The notes under the pieces were generated by a model. It was not told the DNA's origin. It searched no databases and saw only the letters and a list, made by a program, of their open reading frames with translations. A stretch of 64,000 nt of DNA from the NCBI GenBank assembly GCA_037013495.1, contig CM072802.1:43562501-43626500 (forward strand). The letters are read 5' to 3'. Every line of letters starts with the position of its first letter. Within the stretch, counting starts at the first letter, position 1. Below, piece by piece: positions 36,491 through 50,551 of the stretch. The position numbers and the translations under genes were made by a program. This DNA comes from Hippophae tibetana. Its lineage: Eukaryota > Streptophyta > Magnoliopsida > Rosales > Elaeagnaceae.

Positions 36491-37869
36491 GGAAAAAGCA
36501 TGGGTAATATTACTTTCTCTATTTTAGTTGTTTTTGGATTTTGTTTGTTTTATATTTCATATTTTACTTTATTTCTTGTCATATGAACAATGTTTATTTT
36601 ATTTAAAATTATTGAATTATATGACTATTTGTTAAAATGAATAAGAAGTATACAACAATCTATCTGTGTGATTTTAAATGTTGAAAATGATGAATGTACT
36701 TGTATTTTCACATCAATACTTTATCACAATCCACAAAATATGTAACTTTTCTTTTCTTTACTCCTTATCTTTAATTTTTAATTTTTATATTGATGGTAAT
36801 GTAAGTTCTAGGTTAAGGGTGAAAAAAGTTATAATTACATAAATTTCAATAATTTTTAAATTTTTTATTAAACATTTGCACTTATTTTTATTTGTTTTCA
36901 TTTGTTTGTTTTTATCGATTTACGGATAGTTAAGTTAAAATTAAAATTTTCTTACAAAATTATTATGCTTTTAGTCAATTTTAAGAAAATGATTAAGTCT
37001 TTGCATTTTTAGATTAATATTTTGAATATATCATGTAATAATATGATAATTAATTTTTTTTTTGTCATATTTTATATTTCAGGATAAAATATCAAAATTA
37101 AGATAAACCCAAAATTGATATTTAAGAATCAAATAGTGGAGACTACCTTTTAAGAATATTTTGAGTCCTTATCTTTCCATTCTGAGTGATAATATTTTTC
37201 TACTCTTTTAAAGACTCTTCTTATCAATTCAAATTATTTAGAACATCTTTTACAGGTTTTGGTATTGAACACTTATTTTTATTGCTTAAACTGAATCACT
37301 TAAGTAAAAATTGAAAGTGTTTGATTTTTTTATTCATGCATTAATTCTACCAAAAAGAGAATATATATGGGGTTCTTTAAGCCAATACAAAAAAAAAAAC
37401 CAAAATTAGTCACTCACCAAATCATACAAAATATGTACAAACTATACATGGGTTCTCTCTCTCTCTTTAAAAAATAGAAAAAATATCTCTAAAGTATTTT
37501 TAAATTCAACTTGATAAATTGGTATGCACTTGAAGAATCATGCTTGAAGTATTCATTTTTAACTTAGAAGATAAAATGAATAATACATATAATCCTTATA
37601 TGTGATCAAACCCATTGTAAGGGGCTAAAAACAAGAAGTGGAAACAAGAAACATGGGTTGTTGCATGAAGTATAGTGGGCATGGTACACTATAATCTATT
37701 TAACGTCAATTTCAAGTTGCTTGAGCTGAGTTGTGGTGGAGAAATGTTGTCCTGCAGTGCGATCCTTTCTATTTGAAATCAAGCGAACCATTATGTAATA
37801 CATGTGACGGCGTGGATAAACTTTGGTTGTGACATGTGATGATTTTTCCTTCACGATCCAATATAACTA
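36491..37869. other. 3' noncoding part of the Athila fossil and AT-rich debris
   Basis: No coding sequence recognised. A short CT microsatellite (tctctctctctct) lies near 37453. The less AT-rich stretch at 37690-37860 may be the element's 3' untranslated region. Confidence 0.4.
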
Positions 37870-38760
37870 AGAGTTATGTTTTCTTATTTTCATATATCAG
37901 ATACATATAGAATAGATCAGATATATTGAGCTATTTTATTTTAATTATATTCAATTTTTTACCGATTAAATCTTTATGAATTTTCATGAATACTATTTTT
38001 AATATATTAGCTATTTATCAAATTTGAGCATATCTTGTTAAATACTACTATAGGATATTAGTTATATTACCATATTGTTGAAAATTAATTTAGGTGAATA
38101 TTTTTATAAAATAAATTTAGCTTATTTCTTCATTTAAGATTTGTAAACATTTGTTACTGATAAATACATTGATAACATATTTTTGTAATGGATTTAAAAA
38201 TCTAAAAGTTAGGTTTTAAGATCTAATTTTGACACCTTGATGAATTCTTGTGTTTAAATTGATAATTCTGCTAAAAGCATTTATTTAAATGATTTATTAT
38301 TTTCTTAGGAATAAAACATGATTTAATCTTATCAGATATTGATCACTGTTAAAAGACTTTAATTGATTTAATTAATAACTAAATTGATCCCTACCAAAAA
38401 GGTTGAAATCAATAAATTGAATTTATATCCTTAATAACCTAATTAATTCTAAACAAAAATAGTCAACTAGATAACAATATCCATAAATTCTTTATTGAGT
38501 GTTAATTATTTATATGTCTAGCATTTATTGAATCAATCATATTTCTATCTTCAACTTTATGTCGATAGATTAGACTTTTCAAAGCCCAAATATTGTGATA
38601 GAATGTTTAGTTTTATTTTTCGTGTTTGTTTTTAAGACATTTGTGAATTATTTAAATCACATAATTCCTCTTTAAACTAACCTTGGGAGTATATATATCG
38701 CTTCTTATAAGTGTTTCATGCATTTATAAGTTATCTTATAAATATAAATTTTTTGCATCA
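37870..38760 (+). repeat. Athila-type LTR-like repeat
   Basis: This resembles the LTR region that ends at 31556. Both end with a run like tttaaactaaccttgggagta...gtttcatgcatttataagtt, which also occurs inverted at about 51115-51190. It probably served as right LTR of element A and lies directly before the second Athila fragment. Confidence 0.6.
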
Positions 38761-40998
38761 ATGATATAATTGTAAAGCCATTTGAAGGAATTCAAGGAGA
38801 GTCATATGACCCATCTACTTTGCACAATCATAACTATACCACTGTCATACCATCTTGAAGACGTTAAACATGATAAGGAATTTTCAAATTTATTTTATAT
38901 GCTTTTTAAAGTTAAAACTAATTTTCCTCTCTTAGATGTCATTAAGAATGTGCATTCCTCTGCAAAAACAAATTTAAAGAATTAAACACTAATAGGAGAA
39001 AATATGATATTAATGAAAGAGTAATTGTATCAAAACTTCCTAATGCTATACTTAAACAAAACCTTCCACCAAAATTGAAGGACCTTGGTAGTTTAATATT
39101 AATATTACTATGGAGCATAAAAAGATAGTTAGGACTATACTAGATTTAGGTGCAAGTATTAATCTCATTCCTTACTCAATATACTTACAAGTAGGTTTGG
39201 GGGAGTTGAAGCCCACAACTATGTCTCTTTAATTAGCAGTTAGGTATGTAAAATATCCTAAGGGTGTGGTTGAGGATTTTCTTGTACAGGTAGATAAACT
39301 AATAATACCTATTGATTTTGTGGTAATGGACATGCAAGAAAAACCATCAATGGACAAAGACCACACTATTCTTCTTGGTAAGCCATTCATGACCATAACC
39401 AAGACTATTGTAGATGTTCATAATGGGAAATTAACTATAATAGTATTGAGAGAGATTTTTCATTTTGATGTTTTTGTTTCCTCTCCTATTCCTTCTATTT
39501 CTATTGATCATGAGTGTTCATATATTAATTGTGTGGACACACGTACTCATAACACCTCTTTGTTGGATGAGATGAAGGATAAACTTCAATATGCTTTAAT
39601 AGTTGATAGGATGGAGGAAGACTTAGATGAGGAGACTAAAGGGATACCATGAATTTTTAGATAGTTTTGAACCAATAGAGGAGCCTAGTACACCTATAGA
39701 TCTACCTAAGACCCCATATGGGGAAGAAAATACTCCACCTAAGCTTAAGCTAAAAGAGTTACCTAAGCATCTTAAATATGTGTTCTTAGGAGAGGGGAAG
39801 ACCTACCTAGTTATTATAGACATTAAAGGCATTAGTTCGGATATGTGTATGCATAAGATTAATTTAAAGGACAATATCAAACCTATAAGAGAAGCCCACA
39901 GAAGATTTAACATGATTACGAAAGAAGTAGAGAAAATTGAAATCTTAAGACTATTAGAAGTATGAGTTATTTATCTTATTGCTAATAGCAAGTGGGTTAG
40001 TCCAGTACATGTGGTACCCAAGAAATCAAGCATTGTCAAGGTAAGAAATGACAAGAATAAAGTAGTGCTTACTAGAATCATCACGGGATGAAAGTTGTGT
40101 ATCAACTTTCAAAACTAAATCTATACAATAAGAACGATCACTTTCCCCTTCCTTTCATTAATCAAATGTTAGAATGATTAGTGCGGGCAAGACTTTTATC
40201 GTTTTCTTGATGGTCTTTTAGAATATTACCAAGTACCAATTGCAATAGAAGATCAAGAAAAGACCACATTCACTTGTCTATTTGGGACATTTTCCTTTAG
40301 GAGGATGTCTTTTTGTCTATACAATGCTCCCGTCATATTTCAAAGATGCATGATGTTTATATTTTCAAAATGGTAGAGAAATTTATTGAGGTATTCATGG
40401 ATGACTTTTATATCTTTGGAACCTTTTATTATTATTGTTTGCATAAATTGACTTTAGTTTTAGACAGATGCATTGAATGAAACTTAACTTTTAGTGGAGA
40501 GAAAAGTCAATTTATGGTTAAAAAAGGTACTGTGTTAGGACATTATTTCAAGTAAAGGTATAGAAGTGGATGTAGCTAAAATCAACTTAATTTCTAAATT
40601 TTCAACCAATGTAAAGGAAATTAGGAGTTTCTTAAGATATATAAATTTTTTAGGAGATTTATTAATGATTTTATCTAAAATAAGTCATCTTTTATGTAAT
40701 ATGTTAGGCAAGGATGTCTCCTTTGTGTTTGACAATAAATTTTTTATTGTTTTTAATATCTTGAAAGAAAAATTAACTTCAGTACCTATTATCATGGCAC
40801 CTTATTGGCCTTTACCTTCTAAAATTGTGTCACGCTTCTAATTTTGTTATAGGGGTTTGTTTTGGGGTAGAGAATGAATAAGCATTTACATGTTATTGAT
40901 GTTTGTTTTCATTCTACTTCTCTTATTAGTAGTTCATTTAAAGATAAGGACATTATGTCCTTTGATATTGGATTAGATTTTGGTTCTTCCCAAATTTG
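38761..40998 (+). mobile_element. Athila-type Ty3/gypsy fossil, element B (partial)
   Basis: Plus-strand remains of the same lineage as element A. A segment before the protease (about 38780-38990), a protease region (about 39100-39450, with MDKDHTILLGKPFM), the linker and reverse transcriptase (39627-40840, RSFLRYINFLGD) are present. No gag or integrase is seen. It is broken in many places. The similar wording of the two linkers (LPKTPFGEN and LPKTPYGEE) shows that A and B are relatives. Confidence 0.82.
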
Positions 40999-41315
40999 AA
41001 ACTATTTTCTAACATTTATTCGAATCAACGAACGTTTTGAATAAAATCAGAGAGAGATAATTTTAGTAATCAACAAATTATAGTAACAAATCTCTGTGGG
41101 AACGATACTTTACTTACAAATTTTATTACTTGTGACCGTGTATACTTGCACGTCGTTTTTGTGTGTTGAAAAACATGCAACAAGTTTTTGTGTGTTGTAA
41201 GTAAAGTATCGTTTCCACGGAGATTTGTTACTATAATTTGTATATTACTAAAATTATCTCAATCTGATTTTATTCAAAACGTACGTTGATTGTAGCAAAT
41301 GTAGAAAAATAGTTT
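40999..41315. repeat. Large inverted repeat: two LTR ends facing each other
   Basis: The left arm 40999-41119 and right arm 41195-41315 (121 bp each) are near-complementary, with a 75-bp spacer. The arms contain gggaacgatactttacttac, the 3'-terminal motif of Athila/Tat-type LTRs. The spacer carries tttttgtgtgttg twice. Confidence 0.9.
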
Positions 41316-43116
41316 AAAAACAAAATAAAAGAAATCTAGGATTGCAATTTTTCACCAAATTCATCAACTCAAATCATTTTATTTTCTTTTGATTTATATT
41401 TTTTAGTACATTTAATTTGTCAACCGAAAACTTCTAATTTTATTCATACATCTCTTCCGAGCTCCGTACAAACACACCTCGTTAAATTAATTCACTATAT
41501 CTCTATGAGAATTAAATTCACCGAGATTCATTACGTTTTAAGTTTTCAAATGGCCACACATACAATTAGGGTATATTCCTATCCTTCATCATACATGTCA
41601 TTCTATTTACGAGCAATATACACAAAAATGCCTCTTCTAAGTTTATTTATGTGCCACGGATCGTTTCGATAAGATTCGTAAATAATCAAAAAGCATTAAG
41701 CACAAAATAGAACGAACAAATCGAACGTCTTATAAATCTATCAAAAATAATTAAAATAAAAGCATCATAAATTTAGATCAAATGCAACCCTAGAAAAATT
41801 AAATTACTTCATAAAATTAAAATAAAAATTACAACACATACAGAAAATTAAGATGAAGAAGAAGGAAAATTAAAACATCAATTAGAACAAATTTTTGGCA
41901 CACGCAGAACACAACAAAAGCCAAAAATGACTTCTGCGTGTTCCACAGCCAACACACAAACACTCCAAAAATTACAAACTCAAAAAAAACTTCTTAACAC
42001 TATCATCTTATCTCCTATTTATACCCAAAAAAATACATCAAAAATATTAATATTTAATACACACGGGGGACAGAGGAGTGTGGGAAAAATAATAAATAAA
42101 AACGCGTAGGGGACAAAATTGTATCGAAAATCGAATCAAAAATATTAATTAAATCACGCGTGAAACAGGGGCGCCGATTCTGCATTTTTAAATTCATTAT
42201 GCATGCCACGTGTCAGCGTCTGATTCGCTGAAAGGAATCAAAGCGGACACGTGGCAGCTTCTGATTGGCTCAGGGAAACGTGCCACGATGGTTTGTCGCG
42301 TAGGGATTAACGGCTACACGCGGCATGATCTTGCGCTTTCGCGCTCATCATAACATGACATGTGTCATGATATGATTGGTTGAAAATAGAGCGGGACACG
42401 TGGCTGTTGCTGATTAGAGGTTGGGATTCATAGTGAACACGTGGCAGCTTCTGATTGGAGTAAATCAGGTTGCATGCTAAGATCAGCGCACGGGATCAGA
42501 GGCGCGCGTACGTGGGGGACAGCGGGTGACGCGTCAGAGAAGTAGGTCCACCTGCACGCCGGCCTGCGCAGAAGGTGGGCCCCACTCGGGCGCTGAGCCA
42601 CGTAAAAGAATCTGCACCCATGCGATCTGGTCGGGTGTAAATGGCACGCACGAATCTCCACCGTTTCTTCTTTGATCGGACGGTCCACGTTTCGCGCGTG
42701 CATATTGGCGCGTGGTTCTTCTCACCTGCGCAAAAAATTAAACTTTATTAATTGCATTTTGACCCACAAATTTATTTCAAATTACATTTTCAACTTTATT
42801 TAATTACAGTTTAGCCCTTTTCTAATTTAAATAAAAATTTTAAACTTTTAATAATTAAAATTAAGCCCAATTTTAATTTAAATTATATTTTTGACTTTTA
42901 TAAATTGCAATTAAATATTATGTTATTTGAAATTATATTTTTGGACACAAATTTGCAATTAATTAAGTTTTTCGATACAAATTATTTAATTTTATTAAAA
43001 TATATAAAAAACAGTAAATACTAATTTATTAAACTAAAATGAACTAAAAACCTTGAAAACATAGCAATTATAATTAATAAAATAGGTAAAAATAATTATA
43101 TAAAATACAGTTATCA
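41195..43116 (-). repeat. Long Athila/Tat-type LTR on the minus strand
   Basis: Read on the minus strand it starts TGATAACTGTATTTTATATA (right end 43116) and runs to the LTR-end motif gatactttacttac near 41200, about 1.9 kb. A GC-rich block (about 42130-42725) holds four CACGTG palindromes and repeated cacgtggcagcttctgat words, probably promoter elements. No coding region of its own is attached, so it is a solo or cut LTR. Confidence 0.65.
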
Positions 43117-44561
43117 ATAAGCCTCAAAGAATAATTATGAATGATATTTACAAAGAAAAGATTAGTGAGAAGGAAAAGACCATCACCTCAAAAGAGACCA
43201 ATGTGACACCAAAGATAGTATTCGAAACATCTTTTTTACTAATGATCATGCTTTATCTCTTTTAAACAAGTTTAACAACTCAATAAGGCAGAATCATGAA
43301 AAGGAAAATTTGGAGACATTCATCAAGGTGCAAATTTGAATACCTTATATGAAAGACATTAAGGATAAATCTTGTTTTGAAAATTACTTTAAGAAAAAAT
43401 TTCTTACCAAGGACAAGCATATGAATAACAAAGAGATAGGTGCAGGGGAAAATGTGTCTAGTATTCTTCAAATGAGACTACGATCAAGGTGAAAATATGT
43501 AAATAATGAACTGTTAGCTCAAAAGTTCAACATCACACACTTTAATATCCTTGATGATGATGGATGATAAAATTGATAGCATCGGGCTAAGAACGTTAAA
43601 CCAAACACTTTGTGGGAGGCAACCCACCAGATTTGTTTTCTACTCCTTTTTTCCTTGATTTTACATTACATAATTCTTGTTGAAACTCAATAGTATCTTG
43701 TTGGAATTGAGTAGTGTTGGATGCTATTGTATTTATCAAATCCTCTAAAGAGTTTCCTTGAGTAGTTGGAATTGGTCATGACATTAGGAATGAAAAATTA
43801 GGTGTAATGTTGAAACTCTTTGTTGGATTTCTATTTGAATCGCTTGGGTATTGATGATCCCACCATCCTACATAATATATGTCAGAATATGGATCATACC
43901 TAGGAATCTAGCTTTCAAATCCACCTGTAGCATTAACGTAGTCCCAATTGCTTTGTTGATGCTCAAAGTGTGGTGCAGGACATCCATTGTATGTAGGTTA
44001 TCCTGCATCCATATTAGTAATCATGTTTCCTTGATATTCAACACTTAAAGAAAAAAGTTAGTAGCCATAGATAAATAGATAAATAGATAAATAAACCAAA
44101 ATTAAAATTAAACTTAAAATTAAAAATAAAAATATATAAATTTAAACTAAAAATAAAACTAATAATAATAAACTAAAGAAAATAAATAATTTTGGAAAAA
44201 ATTAAAATACTAAAAACTAGTAATTCACAACGACTCTGAAAAATAAATAAAGATTATAAAAAAATTAAGAAAAAATAAAACAACATAAAATATAAATAAA
44301 CCAAAATAAAAATAAAAATAAAGAAAATATTTTCTTTATTTTTTAATAAAATTTTCTAATTTTTTATAAGAACTTTAGAGACATTACGAGCAAAAAAAGG
44401 CAAGAGTGGTGAGCATATAAGAGGATAAAAGCCAATTTAAATTTTGAGTGTAAACACAAGATAATTTGAGTGATACATCAATTTTGAGTGAAACACGTGA
44501 GAGAGTGAAGTGAGGATTCTTTCTTATTGTTATTACTACTAACATTTTGTTTGTAGCAAAT
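43117..44561 (+). other. Retroelement 3' debris and AT-rich leader
   Basis: The words ttgtgggaggcaacccacc near 43609-43630 match the region after the coding part of Athila-type elements. The rest, to 44500, is A-rich without a gene (including a taaatagataaatagataaa run near 44075) and probably forms the leader of the next element. Confidence 0.45.
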
Positions 44562-47500
44562 ATGTCTAAAGACACTTCTTCAGAAGATGTATCTCGTAAG
44601 GTTGATATGAAGTTTATGATGGAGGCATTGACAAGAGATATGGGGAGGTTGATTAGGGAAGATATGGAACCCATTCATGAGAGGCTAGACTGGGTAGAAA
44701 ATACACATGTTAAACCACCTCATATGCATAGAGGAGAGAATTTGACTAAAGGGAGTTAGGATAGAGGAGGATGAGTTTGAAGAGGAAGATGATCGGGAAT
44801 CAATTGATAGTGCTAGAAGGAGATATGGTGGTAGATTTAGGAATGTGATGAATCAAGAAAATAATAATTTGGGTAGTATTAAGATGAAGATTCCATCATT
44901 TCAAGGGAAGAATGATCCAGAAGTATATCTAGAGTGGGATAAAAAGGTGGAGTTAGTATTCAAATGCCACCATTATTCTGAGGTAAAAGAGGTAAAACTT
45001 GCTACCATTGAATTTTTTGATTATGTTATTGTTTGGTGGGATCAATTGGTGCTAACTAAGAGGATAAATAGGGATAATCCAATAGAGACGTGAGAAGAGA
45101 TGAAAACTATGAGAGGAAGCGATTTGTACCTAGTTACTACAACCAAGAGTTGTATAACAGGTTGCAAACACTTAGGCAAGGAAACCGGAGTATAGAAGAG
45201 TATTACAAAGAGATGGAAGTGATAATGATCTGAGAAAACATTGAAGAAGATCAAGAAGCTACTATGGCAAGGTTTTTGGCTGGTTTGAATAGGAAAATTC
45301 AAAATGCAGTGGAGTTACAACATTATGTCGAGTTAGAGGACATGGTACACATGGCTATTAATATTGAGCATCAACTCAATAGGGGAGGCCATACATGTGT
45401 GAGCCACATCCAAAGTACATCCTCTTGGAAGTCAAACCACTAAAAGCAAGATGACAATCTTTCCATTCCAAAGCGAGCAAAAGCAAGAAGTGGCTAACCA
45501 AGGAACCAAAGTAAATTAGATTCATCCATTACTCAAAATCGTGATATTAAATGTTTTAAATGTCAAGGCAGGGGTCACATAGCTAATAAATTTTCGAATA
45601 AAAGAGTTATGGTAATGAAAGATGATGGAGAGATCAAAATTAACAATGAATCAAACAAACATTATATGCCACCATTTGAGGATGCTGATGATGATTAGTA
45701 TGCTACCCAAGGTGAATTATTGGTGGTTAGGAGGGCTTTGAGTGTGCAATCCAAAGAAGATGATGAAGTGCAGTGGGAAAACATATTTCATATTAAATGT
45801 CATGTTCAAAGCAAGGTATGTAGTGTGATTATTAATGGAGGAAGTTGTACTAATGTTGTTAGCACTACCATGGTGGAGAAGTTAGCCATGTCAATAATTA
45901 AACATCTTAGATCTTATAAATTGAAATGGTTAAATGATAGTGGGGAGGTAAGGGTTCATAAACAAGTGTTAGTCACTTTTTTGCATTGTGAAGTATGAAG
46001 ATGAAGTGTTGTGCGATGTGGTTCCCATGCAAGTGGGGCACTTATTATTAGGAATATCGTGGAAATTTTATAGGGGAGTCAAGCATGATGGCTTCACCAA
46101 CAAGTATTCATTTGTTCACAACCAAAGATCAATTAATCTTGCATCTTTGACACCAAAACAAGTTTATAAGGATTAAGTGAGATTGCAAAAAGAGATCGAA
46201 CAAAATAAAAATAGTGACAAAGAGAGTGATAAAAATAAACTGAGAGAAAATCAAAAAGAAAAAGAAAGAGATATTGAAAAAGTTGAGAAAAAATAAGAGA
46301 GAAAAACAAATGTCTATGCAAAAGCGAGTGAAATTAAGAGAGCGATGTTCCTTAATCATCCAATGACTATACTTCTATACAAATAGGCATTTTTGAATAC
46401 TAACCAACTTGATAATGCTTTACCTAGTTCAATTGTTTCTATCTTGCAAAAATTTGAAGATATCTTTCTCGAGGAAATTCCTAATGGATTACCTCTTATC
46501 CGAGGGATTGAACATCAAATTGATTTTGTACCAGGTGCTATCGTTCCAAACCGACCATCCTATAGGAGTAATCCTGAGGAGATGAAGGAACTACAAAGGA
46601 AGGTTAGTGAGTTGATGGAAAAGGGATACATGAGAGATATGCATAGAATGTATAGAATGTCGGTCAATCAACAATATAACACTAAAGTATCATCATCCTA
46701 TTCCTCACTTAGATAATATGTTAGATGAGATACATAGTTCTTGTGTATTTTCTAAAATTGATCTGAAAAGTGGATATTATCAAATTAGAATAAAAGAAGG
46801 TGATGAATGGAAAACTACATTTAAGACAAAATATGGTTTATATGAATGGTTATTCATGGCTAGTCATGGATTTTGGTTTAACTAATGCTCCTAATACTTT
46901 CATGAAATTAATGAACCATGTGTTTGTGTGCTTTTATTGGAAAATTTGAAGTTGCCTATTTTGATGATATTCTCATTTATAGAAAAAAATTGGAAGATCA
47001 TTTGCGTGCTTAGGAAAGATAAATTATTTCCTAACCTAAAGAAGTGCACATGTTGCACCAATAAGCTTGTGTTTCTGGGTTTTCTTGCGAGTGCACAAGA
47101 AGTACAAGTTGATGAAGAAAAGACTTATGCTATCTAGGAGTAGCCAAGCCCAACAAGTGTATGTAATGTTCAAAGTTTTCATGGACTTGCTAGCTTTTAT
47201 CAAGGATTTGTGAAAGACTTCAGTAGCATAGCTGCACCGATAACCAAATTCATCAAAAAGAATGTTGGGTTCAAATAGGGAGAAGAGTAAGAAAAGGCAT
47301 TCCAACTGCTTAAGGAAAAACTAACTCGTGCTCCTTTATTTTCTTTACCTAAATTTGCAAAAAAAATTGAGATTGAATGTGATGCTTCAGGTATAGGTAT
47401 TGGCGCTGTTTTTATGCAAGAAAGACGACCAATTGCATACTATAGTGAGAAACTAAGTGGGCATATTGATGACTCTATGAAAGCAGTCATTAGCGCAATT

Positions 47501-49440
47501 TTTAACTTAATATTTACTTGTTTTTATTCAATAAATAACATTTTGGGGCTAAAAATATTAAAAAATAAACTTTGTAGTGAAAAGTGATGAAAATATAATT
47601 TTTGGATTTTTTAAAGATTTTTCTGGAATTTTTAACGCATGACCAATTAGGATCTACCATGTGGCATCACGCAAGTATAGGATCTAACAGGGCAAGCCAC
47701 ATGGATGCCATGCTAGTAGAGACAACGAATCATAGATCACCGTGTGTAAGGAGTGATGCATCGCATGCCACTTGTTGGCACGATGTTCAATTTGAGTTTA
47801 AGTGCGGTCAAACCATCACGTCACGTGTCTCTACTATATTCTTCCATATGTTCCATACAGTTGCCATGCTAGTTGTTTCTGCAAATCACGTTGTGCCTTG
47901 TGGTGTTGACTCAGTATGCGTTGAATTAAACCAATCTCCCCTACCTTGCATCGTGCTTTGATTCACCCAGTAAATTATGTGTGCCACGTGCCACTCTATC
48001 ATTGCAATGTTGGTGTAGATTCAAGAGAAGATTACTATTACAATTCAAGAGATTAATTTTATTTATTTTTCTACTTTTTTCTTTATCAATTTTTATTTCT
48101 TTCTTTATGAAAAATATGAGTTTTATGGATACAATTATGTGTAGTTAATTTATTAATCTATAGGCCTTATGAACCCAATTTTCACCATGTGATGATATAA
48201 TATTTTACCCCAATTATGATTTCAAATTAATTATACTATTTAATCTATTTTTATGTTATTAATTATTTGGCCAACAATTTATCTATAGAGATAACTAAAT
48301 AGATTTGAGATAATTATTTAATTGTTTGTCTTGATTAAATAATATGCATAGTTTCTAGACAGAGATGTATAATTCTTATGTATGTGATCTATAATTGATG
48401 AACTTAATGAGTAGTATGAAATTTAATTGACATGAGAGTGTGATTAAATTAATTACTATATGGTGTGTAGTTTACTTGAGAGTGGAATACATACTAGTTT
48501 AGATTAAATTGATCATGTAATAAATTGATAATTATTTTGGGGGGATTTTAACGATTCACATGTTTAGAAAATTGGAGGATTAAGTATTCCTAGATATGTT
48601 ATCATATATCTTCTTAGTTATCAAATCTGATTTAATTGATTATTTCTATTTACTTTTAGTTATTTTAACTTTGCTTCTTTAAAATATAAAAATACAAAAA
48701 CAAAATTATTTTTTCTTTTTTTAGTTTTAAAATTAGTTTTTAATTAAATAATCTCCGTAGGGATAATCTTTTCTTATCATTATATTAATTTTTGTGATAT
48801 GTATACTTGCGTATTCATCTCACACCTCATGTGTGTCGATCAAGTTTTTGGGTATCCTACTTATGATAAGGAGTTGTATGCGTTGGTTCAGGCCTTGGAA
48901 ACGTAGCAACACTATCTTTGGCCTAATGAGCTCGTGATCCATACTGATCATGAGTCATTGAAACATTTGAAGGGTTACCAAAAGTTGAACAAGAGATAAG
49001 CACATTGGGTGGATTTCATAGAAACATTGCTACATCATCTGATACAAGTAAGGTAAGGAGAATGTGGTTGTTGATACATTTTCTCATAGGAACATACTCA
49101 TTTTACTCTTGATGCAAAAGTACTTTGTTTTGAACATATTAAAGAGTTACATCCTTTAGACCAATATTTTAGTAAAGAGTATGCATCATGTGAAAAGGTA
49201 TCCAATGGAAATTTCATTCGGCTTGATGGGTTCTTGTTTAGAGAAAATAAAATGTGCATTCCAAATTATCCAATTCAAGATTTATCAGTAATGGAGTCTC
49301 ATGGTGGAGGATTGATGGGTCATTTTAGGGTAGTTAAAACTTTAGCTATTTTGCAAAATCACTTTTATTGGCCACAAATTGTTGCCTCCAAATTGGTTTG
49401 GAGAGAAAGAATTCTGGTTGATTCTTTACCATTTTGGGTA
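44562..49440 (+). mobile_element. Ty3/gypsy fossil, chromovirus-like, element C
   Basis: Plus-strand parts in Ty3 order. They are gag (44562-45430, with LGSIKMKIPSFQGKNDPEVY), a zinc knuckle near 45550, protease (45720-46180), reverse transcriptase (46390-47130), RNase H (about 47380-47460 and 48846-49000) and the start of integrase (about 49230-49400). RNase H is split by a nested LTR-like insertion (about 47460-48845). It is broken in roughly ten or more places. LTR-like sequence follows from about 49441 to 49930. The lineage within Ty3 is not certain. Confidence 0.85.
47460..48845 (+). repeat. Solo LTR-like insertion inside element C
   Basis: About 1.4 kb of noncoding sequence inserted in the RNase H region, whose coding similarity resumes at 48846 (YPTYDKELYALVQALE). 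Its right end (gtatacttgcgtattc, then gtgtgtcgatcaagtttttg) has the form of an Athila/Tat LTR end. Its left part has a GC-richer block like that of 41195-43116. The exact ends are not resolved. Confidence 0.65.
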
Positions 49441-49930
49441 TGATTTGGAAATAAAGAAATCTAGTTGTATTATTTACCATTTTGAGCGTGTAGCTTAAGG
49501 GGAAGAACCTAGACATTTCCTTTAGTTTATGTTTCTTTTTTCTATTTTTGGTAGTTTCCTTTTCTTATATGGGTGTGTAAAACATGTAATAGTCTATAAA
49601 GAAGCCTTTTCAATTCAATAAAATCATAATATTTCGTATCAAAATTGTGAGAGTAAAATTTCTCTTTGGATCTTTGAAGAACTTTTTGAACTTATTAGAT
49701 TTGTCGTTGGCGTTCATACCTCGACTTATCAATCAAGTCTCTATTCCTTCATTGTAGCGTATTCCTCATACCAAGTTTCACATCTCTTTATAGGTGTTAG
49801 GTTATGGTTTCCATCCAAATCTGTAGTAGAACAGTTTTAGGAACTGATTTTTGTTATGGGTTTCATCACAAGTTTGCGTAATTCGCATCATACTATTTAT
49901 TTTATAAGGTGTTATTTTGTATTTATACTA
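49441..49930 (+). repeat. Probable 3' LTR part of element C
   Basis: Sequence after the last coding similarity. It contains cttttcaattcaataaaatc and a polyadenylation-type context, then ttgtgagagtaaaatttctc and tcatacctcgacttatc, wording usual in plant Ty3 LTRs. I found no partner LTR, so this is tentative. Confidence 0.4.
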
Positions 49931-50551
49931 AGAAAAATGATCTATTTTGAGTTGTATTAGGACCAATATATCACAATTCACGTGTTGAAGGGATAAACGA
50001 ATATGAGTGGGAGGATAAAGGAAGTGACACATGTCATCAACTAACATTAGGAGTGAATAATGAAACGTTGAAGGCTGGTGATTAGATTTTTTCCTGAGTG
50101 CATCCATATATATTTTTAATTGCATCCACCTGTTAAATAAAAATCATAAAAAATACATAAAAAAATCTAAAAAATTAATATTTTTAGCTCATTATAATAA
50201 TAATATATAAATAAATATAAAAGAATTAATATCTAAAAATGTGTATAAAATAGCATTTATTAGTAATGCATTACATAATAAAATTTATATGCATGAAATA
50301 GGTTACATAGAGATTTTTATAGATTATAAGTTTAACAACAATTATATTATTATCATTTTCAACCTGGATATCCACTATATTTATCATTTTAAATGCATTC
50401 AAAAACAGTTAATAAATATATATAAATGGAAAAATGTTCTTAGAATATTAATGTTTAAGCAATTTAAGCTTTACTTAGTCGATTGTATACTTTGACAATG
50501 AAGATCACTTGATATACTATGCAAATAAAATTAAAATGAAGTAATATATTT
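49931..50551. other. AT-rich intergenic DNA
   Basis: I see no gene or recognisable repeat in this stretch. Confidence 0.5.

Noticed and set aside
42428-42725. Frames in the GC-rich block of the LTR
   Set aside because: Open only because stop codons are rare in GC-rich DNA, and the sequence is LTR promoter-like with repeated G-boxes.
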